NCBI RefSeq assembly: GCF_938031315.1
Contig: NZ_CALHHT010000240.1
Span: 1-6,400, forward strand
Origin: an uncultured Campylobacter sp.
GTDB taxonomy: Bacteria; Campylobacterota; Campylobacteria; Campylobacterales; Campylobacteraceae
Length of the DNA: 6,400 bases
Direction: 5' to 3'
A program made the translations under genes and the position numbers. The stretch's first letter is position 1, and every line of letters starts with the position of its first letter. A model generated the notes under the pieces. The model saw only the letters and a list, made by a program, of their open reading frames with translations, did not search any database and was not told where the DNA came from. This document shows, piece by piece, positions 1 to 4,281 of the stretch.

Positions 1-25
1 CTCAGGAAAATAGTCTTGATTTAGG

Positions 26-90
26 TGAGCGTTGCTCTTGTGAAAGTTGAAATTATGAAAAAGCTTTGACCGGTAGGGGTGAGCGTCGCT
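26..90 (+). repeat. Short direct repeat, TGAGCGTYGCT, two copies
   Basis: TGAGCGTTGCT at 26-36 and TGAGCGTCGCT at 80-90 match at 10 of 11 positions. Both are preceded by a TAGG or TAGGGG run (22-25 and 74-79). The second copy forms part of the left arm of the large palindrome at 45-226, while the first lies just outside it. The unit is too short and too few in number to be a CRISPR array; it may be a duplicated protein-binding or recombination site, or a remnant of another copy of the palindrome. Confidence 0.4.
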
Positions 91-226
91 GCGCTCCGCT
101 CGGGGAACGAAAGATTGATTAAATTCTTTTCTTTCCCGGATTGTGATATTTCCCCAGCGCAAGCGATAGCGCAGCGCTCCCCCTAACGGTAAATAAGCTT
201 TCGTAAATTCGAACGTTATTTCAACT
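45..226. repeat. 182-bp imperfect inverted repeat (large palindromic element)
   Basis: Five segments pair in nested order: AGTTGAAAT 45-53 with ATTTCAACT 218-226; AAGCTT 61-66 with AAGCTT 195-200; ACCGGTAGGGG 69-79 with CCCCTAACGGT 180-190 (one mismatch); AGCG 82-85 plus CTGCGCT 89-95 with AGCGCAG 168-174 plus CGCT 175-178; GGGGA 102-106 with TCCCC 151-155. The central loop is about 44 bases. The core is strikingly GC-rich inside AT-rich DNA. It begins 7 bases after the stop codon of the minus-strand membrane gene, so the operon transcript could carry it as a long 3' hairpin. It could be a MITE-like element, a single-strand origin or recombination hairpin, or an oversized terminator. There is no U-run typical of a simple intrinsic terminator. 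The pairing is directly seen; the role is unknown. Confidence 0.75.
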
Positions 227-233
227 ATGACTA

Positions 234-587
234 TTAAGCCAAAAAGTCTTTTACTTGAAAAAGGTCTTGTCCGTTATGGACCAACGGATGGTTATTTCTT
301 TTAGCTCTTTTTATCAGATCTTGGGTGTATTTGTCTAATTGATAGAAATCGTAGTTATATTTTTCTTCTTTTAGGGTTTTTCCTTCTCTATATCCTTTTA
401 TTATTCCTATAATAATAATAAATGGGAGAAGAGGAATGAAAATTATTAATGTTAATGTTTTTTCTAGTATCCAAAGTATGGCATTGCCTAATAGTTTAAA
501 TAGGGGCGCCGTAAGCTGACAAAATATCGCAAATAGCACTTCTATAACGAACCACGCACATATTATTATCGTTCCTATCATAATCAT
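234..587 (-). CDS. Small hydrophobic membrane protein of unknown function
   Basis: This 117-residue protein is not a family I recognise. Its N-terminal two thirds is strongly hydrophobic: one likely membrane helix at about residues 3-25, a second hydrophobic stretch at about 27-43, and a third at about 45-66 rich in Ile and Phe. The last 50 residues are charged and soluble (lysine-rich, with a YREGKTLKEEKYNYDFYQLD stretch), probably a cytoplasmic tail by the positive-inside rule. The start ATG (585-587) lies 3 bases after the stop of the truncated ParA gene, and its ribosome binding site AAAAAGGA overlaps the last ParA codons, so the two are probably translationally coupled. It is the last gene of the apparent lipoprotein-ParA-membrane operon and is followed at once by the large palindrome. 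An in-frame ATG two codons later is an alternative start. Confidence 0.7.
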   Translation of the reverse strand: MIMIGTIIICAWFVIEVLFAIFCQLTAPLFKLLGNAILWILEKTLTLIIFIPLLPFIIIIGIIKGYREGKTLKEEKYNYDFYQLDKYTQDLIKRAKRNNHPLVHNGQDLFQVKDFLA

Positions 588-590
588 TGT

Positions 591-848
591 TTATCCTTTT
601 TGTGAAATAATAACATAATCGATTTCGGATATGATTTTTAATACGCCTGCACTTTTAAAACCGCCGAAATCATATACGCAGTTATCTATTGGCTTTGGTG
701 TATCGGTAATGACGGCGTAGTTTGGGTAGATCTGCTCTATGCAGCTTGTATTGTTACTTTGCAGATAAAGCGATAGATCCTTTGCTATACTAAAGGCGAA
801 AGGGGTCTTTCCTACTCCGCCTTTTTTATTTAGAATTGAGACAATCAT
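591..848 (-). CDS. Truncated ParA/MinD-family P-loop ATPase
   Basis: This 85-residue protein opens with MIVSILNKKGGVGKTPFAF. The KKGGVGKT stretch at residues 8-15 is the deviant Walker A motif of ParA/MinD/Soj ATPases, with its signature lysine next to the GG. Family members bind and hydrolyse ATP to position DNA or protein cargo. A Walker B-like YDFGG occurs near residues 59-63, followed by a typical beta strand (IDYVII), after which the protein stops. Full ParA proteins usually run beyond 190 residues, so the C-terminal half carrying nucleotide-contact and dimer surfaces is missing. A proline follows the Walker A threonine, where Ser or Thr is commoner. A ribosome binding site (AAAGGA) precedes the ATG, and the gene sits 54 bases after the lipoprotein gene. 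Its TAA lies inside the ribosome binding region of the next gene. It may be a decayed pseudogene or a minimal form kept in an operon; I lean to truncation. Confidence 0.75.
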   Translation of the reverse strand: MIVSILNKKGGVGKTPFAFSIAKDLSLYLQSNNTSCIEQIYPNYAVITDTPKPIDNCVYDFGGFKSAGVLKIISEIDYVIISQKG

Positions 849-902
849 TTGTGCGCGTCCTTTTGGTTTTTTAATTTTTTTAATGATATTAGTTGCTGTT
901 AT

Positions 903-1394
903 TTATCTAGGTCTTGAATATTCCAACCTACATACTATTCCTGTTTTTCCTGATGATTTATAGACCATTATTGGTTTAATTAATTTTATTTTTTGTTGTG
1001 GGTTGCGTGGATCATATTCGCTAGGATTAAAGGCTTCGTTCCTGTAGTTTGCGTATGCTCTTGAGCTATGTGCTCGGATTATGATGTCAACGTTTGAATT
1101 TGCTACTAATAATTCTTCAGCTACACTTCCCGGGAATTGTCCTGTTTTTAAGTTAGGTAGTGCAGTAATAATATAACTTATTTCATCGGGTGAATTTTTG
1201 CAAAAGTTTTCTAATTGTGCTACGGTTGAAAGATTTTTTACTTCTAAATTATATTTATTTGATATATTATTTGTTCCGTTTGGTGTAGTAATTGAATCAA
1301 TCGTTCCTGTTACGCTATTTAAGGCGTCGTCTAGAACGCAGCCGGAAAGTGTTAAAGCTACTATTGTAGCTAAAGCTAGGGTTAAAAGTTTCAT
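903..1394 (-). CDS. Predicted lipoprotein of unknown function
   Basis: This 163-residue protein has a clear lipoprotein signal peptide: Lys2, a hydrophobic stretch at residues 3-16 and the lipobox LSGC with Cys19 as the lipidated residue. The mature start is CVLDD, with no Asp at +2, which by the classical rule would favour the outer membrane. The mature part is mostly polar, with a Thr/Asn/Ser-rich linker to about residue 48 and a folded-looking domain after it. Cys65 and Cys155 could form a periplasmic disulphide. A strong ribosome binding site (AAAGGATATAAA before ATG) fixes the start. It is the first gene of an apparent operon with the truncated ParA and the small membrane protein. The promoter region contains a 57-bp inverted repeat. 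I do not recognise the family; accessory lipoproteins of plasmids, conjugative elements and prophages often look like this, but nothing here proves such a role. Confidence 0.85.
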   Translation of the reverse strand: MKLLTLALATIVALTLSGCVLDDALNSVTGTIDSITTPNGTNNISNKYNLEVKNLSTVAQLENFCKNSPDEISYIITALPNLKTGQFPGSVAEELLVANSNVDIIIRAHSSRAYANYRNEAFNPSEYDPRNPQQKIKLIKPIMVYKSSGKTGIVCRLEYSRPR

Positions 1395-1420
1395 TTTATA
1401 TCCTTTAATTTTTAGATTAA

Positions 1421-1477
1421 ATGTTTGAAAATATTCGATTTTTGGATTTTGTTTTTAATCGAACGTTTATCAAACAT
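1421..1477. promoter_or_regulatory. 57-bp two-armed inverted repeat upstream of the lipoprotein gene
   Basis: ATGTTTGA at 1421-1428 is the exact reverse complement of TCAAACAT at 1470-1477. Inside it, TTCGATT at 1434-1440 is the exact reverse complement of AATCGAA at 1457-1463. The arms are separated by 5 and 6 bases and the loop is 16 bases. It lies 26-83 bases upstream of the lipoprotein ATG, where the promoter should be, so an operator for a dimeric or tetrameric regulator is the simplest reading. A hairpin recombination or insertion-end function is an alternative, since its right arm resembles the right arm of the 45-226 palindrome. Confidence 0.5.
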
Positions 1478-1544
1478 ATATTTTAAATCTTGTGAAAGAT
1501 TTTAAAAGATCGTTAAGCTCTGCGGCTAAATTTTGCGACAAGGC
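1470..1544 (-). pseudogene. Possible relic of a chemotaxis-receptor C-terminus
   Basis: On the minus strand, a 24-codon open stretch ends in TGA (1470-1472) and reads as an amphipathic tail beginning ALSQNLAAELNDLLKSF and ending in FKIYV. The pattern of small residues, ELxxLL and a terminal Phe-Lys resembles the extreme C-terminus of methyl-accepting chemotaxis proteins. It has no start codon; a TAA stands immediately upstream at 1545-1547, and the preceding codons (RDAH) could be further receptor sequence if that TAA arose from CAA. The base composition of 1511-1560 is richer in GC than its surroundings, which fits a scrap of older chromosomal sequence left at a recombination junction. The stretch is short, so chance coding likeness is quite possible. 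Confidence 0.22.
1481..1507 (-). terminator. Weak AT-rich stem-loop, candidate terminator
   Basis: TTTTAAATCTT (1481-1491) pairs with AAGATTT plus AAAA (1496-1502 and 1504-1507), with a single bulged base and a GTGA loop. It lies downstream of the three-helix membrane gene and upstream of the lipoprotein gene, so it could separate the two transcripts. The stem is nearly all A-T and lacks the usual GC-rich base followed by a U-run, so support is weak. Confidence 0.2.
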
Positions 1545-1579
1545 TTAATGCGCGTCTCTTAAAATCAACTATCTTTTTA

Positions 1580-2056
1580 TTATTTAAAAAAATCCTCGTG
1601 TTCTTTTCGATATTCTTGTTTTAAAATATACACCTTATCTTTTATTCTTTCTTCGCTGACATTGTAAACTGTATAATTTGAAAATATCTTCGGAACATAA
1701 AGTTTTTTCGTTCTTTCTGATGCTTGCGATAGAACATCAACTGCGAGGACAGCCAGTATGACCACTATAATACTAAGTAACATTGTTATAATGCTTAAAG
1801 AATTTCTCTTTTTTTCTGGAATTACGCCTTTTTTGTTAGCTATTGTTGCGTATATAGAACACATAATAAATGAGACGAACGCGGATATGAGGACAAAAAT
1901 ACATTTATCATCAACTTGTGCCATCACCACAGTCCTCGTCCATATAAAAAATGCGATAGCGCATATTACAAAGTTAAGAGCCGCAACGGCAAAACATAGT
2001 ATTTTCTTAGTTGCTCCATAATTTTTCCTTTCTTGATTAGATTGGCAAGCAGCCAC
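1580..2056 (-). CDS. Three-helix membrane protein, unknown function, possible N-terminal frameshift
   Basis: Read from a GTG at 2054-2056 this is 158 residues with three clear membrane segments at about residues 19-41, 52-74 and 88-110, followed by a charged soluble tail of nearly 50 residues rich in Lys and Glu, probably cytoplasmic. I do not recognise a family. The start is doubtful: the GTG has no good ribosome binding site, whereas an excellent one (AAGAAAGGAAAA) precedes an ATG at 2017-2019 lying in another frame, which stops after 17 codons (TAA at 1966-1968). One extra A in the A4 run at 2002-2005 would join that ATG to the long frame and give the natural-looking start MEQLRKILCFAVAALNF. 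So the gene is either frame-disrupted in this strain or begins at the weak GTG. An internal ATG after the first helix (residue 45) is a less attractive start. Confidence 0.6.
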   Translation of the reverse strand: MAACQSNQERKNYGATKKILCFAVAALNFVICAIAFFIWTRTVVMAQVDDKCIFVLISAFVSFIMCSIYATIANKKGVIPEKKRNSLSIITMLLSIIVVILAVLAVDVLSQASERTKKLYVPKIFSNYTVYNVSEERIKDKVYILKQEYRKEHEDFFK

Positions 2057-2177
2057 TTTTGCTAAAATTATCGTGGATAAAAAGACTAATCCATAAGCAT
2101 CTTAATAGGAATATATTGCCGACTTTTTTTGTCATTTTGACGATTTTCCCACCATTTTTAAAGATTACTATCTGCAT
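2037..2177 (-). CDS. Possible 46-residue small protein, unknown
   Basis: An ATG at 2175-2177 opens 46 codons (MQIVIFKNGGKIVKMTKKVG and on, with a hydrophobic middle and a C-terminal KSGCLPI), ending in TAA just before the ribosome binding site of the next gene's out-of-frame ATG. The ribosome binding site AAAGGAG (2190-2196) lies 12 bases from this ATG, which is long. It is better placed (5 bases) for the ATG at 2182-2184, which reads MSYADSNL and then hits TAA at 2158-2160, with a plausible continuation KWWENRQNDKKSRQYIPI after that stop. I cannot decide between a short real protein, a gene broken by a nonsense codon, and a leader peptide. The region is clearly set up for translation; the product is uncertain. 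Confidence 0.3.
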   Translation of the reverse strand: MQIVIFKNGGKIVKMTKKVGNIFLLRCLWISLFIHDNFSKSGCLPI

Positions 2178-2211
2178 AACTCATATGCACTCCTTTGAAA
2201 AATTTCTTGGA

Positions 2212-2217
2212 ATATTA
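2212..2217 (-). promoter_or_regulatory. Candidate -10 box for the leftward genes
   Basis: Minus-strand TAATAT, preceded by TGAT resembling an extended -10, lies about 28 bases upstream of the first leftward ATG with a good ribosome binding site. Campylobacter housekeeping promoters rely mainly on the -10 and have no firm -35 box, so nothing more can be confirmed by eye. Confidence 0.3.
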
Positions 2218-2240
2218 ATCACGTATGACTTAACTTAAAA

Positions 2241-2291
2241 CAAAGAAACAATTCCTTTGTAAAAGTTAAAGGTCGGGAATTATTCCTTTGT
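2241..2291. promoter_or_regulatory. Repeat cluster in the divergent intergenic region (candidate operators)
   Basis: ATTCCTTTGT occurs twice, at 2251-2260 and 2282-2291, 31 bases or about three helical turns apart. The second copy overlaps a perfect 11-bp inverted repeat GGAAT-T-ATTCC at 2276-2286. The first is faced by CAAAG at 2241-2245, giving CAAAG and CTTTG arms. The cluster lies between the leftward genes and the rightward helix-turn-helix gene at 2340, where an autoregulating repressor would bind both promoters. That the neighbouring regulator binds here is inference. Confidence 0.45.
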
Positions 2292-2339
2292 TGAATAGAT
2301 AGTAAATTTTCTTGAAAATTCCCATTTAAAAGGTAAAAA

Positions 2340-2546
2340 ATGAGACATAACTTATCACAAAGAGATATAGCGGGAATTTTAAAAATCGATACAAAAACGC
2401 TTTATAATTGGCGTAAGAATAAACCCGAGCTTTATCGTATCGTAATGCTCGGGTTTAAATTTGACGAGCTGTTAAAGCAGGCGCAAAAAAATTTAGACGA
2501 GCTTCAAGACCTTGCGGAAGGAAATGCCGGCTTGCGTTTGAAGTAA
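2340..2546 (+). CDS. Small helix-turn-helix DNA-binding protein
   Basis: This 68-residue protein begins MRHNLSQRDIAGILKIDTKT. Residues 5-24 fit a helix-turn-helix (LSQRDIAGIL, turn at KID, recognition helix TKTLYNWRK), continuing with the KPELYRIVMLGF stretch and a lysine/glutamate-rich helical tail at about 40-60. Such one-domain proteins usually act as repressors or recombination-directionality helpers in phage and island control regions. The ribosome binding site AAAAGG (2328-2333) is well spaced from the ATG. It is the only plus-strand gene, divergent from the leftward accessory genes with repeat elements between them, and convergent with the integrase remnant, whose stop lies only 9 bases past its own. 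The arrangement of regulator beside integrase is typical of integrated elements. The exact target and family are not established. Confidence 0.75.
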   Translation: MRHNLSQRDIAGILKIDTKTLYNWRKNKPELYRIVMLGFKFDELLKQAQKNLDELQDLAEGNAGLRLK

Positions 2547-2555
2547 TTTTGCTTA

Positions 2556-3530
2556 TCAAAACAGCGGCGTTATAGAATTTAAATAATCCCCATACCATTG
2601 CATAAGAGTCCTAATCTGCTCTATGGTAGCCTTTTTACGCCCGTATGATCTTTTCACTTCGTTTGGCTCTACGTGCGCTAAAGCGCTTTCTATAGCTTCT
2701 TCTGTTACGCCCAAGCTGTATAGCTGCGCTTTATGCGTAGAGCAAATGGTGCGGAAGGTGGCTCTAAAGCCGTGAGAGGTAGCTCTGCCCCTGTACTTAT
2801 CCTTGCCGCCTAAATTTCTTATAGCTTTGCTTATGCTATCTCTGTGTAGATGACCTTCTGCGCTAGCAGACGGAAAGACGAATTTATCATTGCCACTAAA
2901 TAGCTACTGCTCTTTTAAAATCTTTATGGCGTATGAGCTGAGCGCTATTTGATGAGCGGTCCTAGACTTCATCTCTCTTGCTTTGATAGTCCAAATTCTT
3001 TTTTCTAAGTCTATATCTTCCCACTTAGCGCTTGCGGTATTGGCAGGGCGATTGACGCAAAGGATTTGCAGATATAAGGCTCGTTTGGTAGCTAGATCTA
3101 GTTTATCATCCGTTTTTAGATCGTCAAGGAATTCCTTTATATCCACTTCTTCTGTTAAGGCGGGGTATTCGGCATCAATCTCACGGTTTTTATTATATCG
3201 ACGGGAAGTAGGAAATTGTTTGTGTAGCATAGCGCAAGGATTGCGTCCAATATATTCATCATCTATGGCTATATCGAAAACTGCACCGCAATAATATATT
3301 AAACGATGAATAGTCGCTAATCTGCTTTCTTTGTTGTTTGGATTAAAAATAGCTTTAAAAATCTCTAAAAGCTCATCCCTCTTTATGCTTTTAACGTCTC
3401 TATCGCCTAATTTAGGTAGTATGTAAGTAGAAACCATATTAATGATTTTGGCTATATAACCTGCGCTACTTCCTTTTCTACGTTTCTGCTCTATAAGCTG
3501 ATCGAATAGGCTTTTAAATTTATATTTTAC
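2556..3530 (-). pseudogene. Broken tyrosine integrase (P4/island type)
   Basis: One reading frame carries an almost complete tyrosine recombinase but is not a working gene. It enters just after an in-frame TAA at 3531-3533 with YKFKSLFDQLIEQKRRKG, the start of the core-binding domain, so the N-terminal arm-binding domain (about 100 residues in this class) and any start codon are gone. The catalytic domain follows: NRPANTASAKWEDID holds the first Arg, MKSR the likely catalytic Lys, then TAG at 2904-2906 interrupts after KILKEQ. Beyond the stop, in the same frame, come LFSGNDKFVF, SHGFRATFR (the His-x-x-Arg box), ALAHVE (second His) and RSYGR (Tyr nucleophile), ending in TGA at 2556-2558. The ATG at 3435-3437 is internal. 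TAG could come from CAG by one transition. The inactivation looks recent because no frameshift is present and all catalytic residues survive. It marks an integrated element next to cas6. Confidence 0.9.
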
Positions 3531-4219
3531 TTAACTTGCTTTTCCTTTGCTATCTCCACAAACCCCGCTCCGCAGTTCATGCATCCGCTTCCGATACCCG
3601 CATCAAGGATTAAATTTATAAGCTCCGGTTGCGCGCAAATTTTCCATTTTGCTTGCCAAGCCTGGATCGGCGAGCGGTTATTGCCATAGTAAAAATTAAA
3701 CGGATTTTGCAAATTTTGCCAGAGCAAATTTAGCTCAAATTCGCCGCTATATTTGCGTCCGGCAAGCGTTTCAAATCTTTGCAAAGCGTTTGTTTTCATC
3801 ATCTCAAGATGCCTGGAGTCTTGCGGCTGCAGGTAAATTTTATGCCCCAAAAGCCCGCCTATAGCGCATGCTACGCAGCCTTGCAGCACTGCTTCGCTTT
3901 GTGCGGTTCTGTGTTCGCTAACAGCCACCGTCGTATCGCACAAGCAAAGCTCGCCTAAGCTTAACCCGTCTTTTAGCACCGCAAGCGCGATTATTTTTTC
4001 AAATTCCAGCTCATAAGAGGTAAATCTGATTCGCAAATTTGCGCCATTTAAACGAAAATCAAAATTCGTTCGTTTAAAAATTTTACCGCTTGGCTCGTGT
4101 TTGTACCCCTCGTGCTCGGCGCTTGGCAGATAGCGGTAGATGTAGCCCTGGATGAGCTGAGGTAACGCTTTTGAAATTTTTAGATTTTCGGTAGGCAGCC
4201 TCGAATTAATCGTCAGCAT
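3527..4219 (-). CDS. cas6: CRISPR-associated endoribonuclease Cas6
   Basis: This 230-residue protein has the hallmarks of Cas6, the metal-independent nuclease that cuts CRISPR precursor RNA within the repeats. Near the N-terminus, IQGYIYRYLP followed by EHEGYKHEP and FKRTNFDFRL (residues 23-57) matches the Cas6 pattern of a hydrophobic helix, a His region and an F-x-x-x-F strand; His36 or His41, with Tyr28/Tyr30 and Lys46/Lys49, are candidate catalytic residues. The C-terminus has the diagnostic glycine-rich loop GIGSGCMNCGAGF (residues 208-220) after a PELINLILDA helix. The length is normal for the family. A good ribosome binding site (AAAGGA) precedes the ATG. It follows glyS by 62 bases on the same strand. 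No other cas gene or array is in the window; the next thing downstream is the integrase remnant, whose frame overlaps the last bases of cas6. It may have lost its partner genes. Another RAMP-fold protein is the main alternative. Confidence 0.77.
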   Translation of the reverse strand: MLTINSRLPTENLKISKALPQLIQGYIYRYLPSAEHEGYKHEPSGKIFKRTNFDFRLNGANLRIRFTSYELEFEKIIALAVLKDGLSLGELCLCDTTVAVSEHRTAQSEAVLQGCVACAIGGLLGHKIYLQPQDSRHLEMMKTNALQRFETLAGRKYSGEFELNLLWQNLQNPFNFYYGNNRSPIQAWQAKWKICAQPELINLILDAGIGSGCMNCGAGFVEIAKEKQVK

Positions 4220-4281
4220 TTCATATCCTTTGAAATAGACTTTTAAATTTTAAAACCGGCCCAAATTCCGCCCCAGATCAT

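Noticed and set aside
45..226. Integron attC site pair
   Set aside because: The palindrome lacks clear RYYYAAC and GTTRRRY core boxes at its ends, there is no integron integrase, and the bracketed module has three genes with their own promoter region rather than one cassette gene.
1..240. CRISPR array beside the orphan cas6
   Set aside because: Only two copies of an 11-base unit are present and the rest is one large inverted repeat. There are no regularly spaced repeats of about 30 bases anywhere in the window.
1758..2021. Plus-strand open frames at 1758-2021 and 1198-1428
   Set aside because: They mirror the membrane protein and lipoprotein genes, which have better start signals and convincing protein features.
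2547..2580. tRNA gene or tRNA 3' end serving as an integrase attachment site
   Set aside because: No cloverleaf or T-loop sequence could be found near either end of the integrase remnant or elsewhere in the window.
2983..3294. Plus-strand open frame of 103 codons
   Set aside because: It is antisense to the integrase remnant, whose minus-strand frame shows clear recombinase motifs.
4242..4256. TTTTAAATTTTAAAA palindrome between glyS and cas6 as a terminator
   Set aside because: It is pure A-T, too weak for a terminator stem and of a kind expected by chance in AT-rich spacers.
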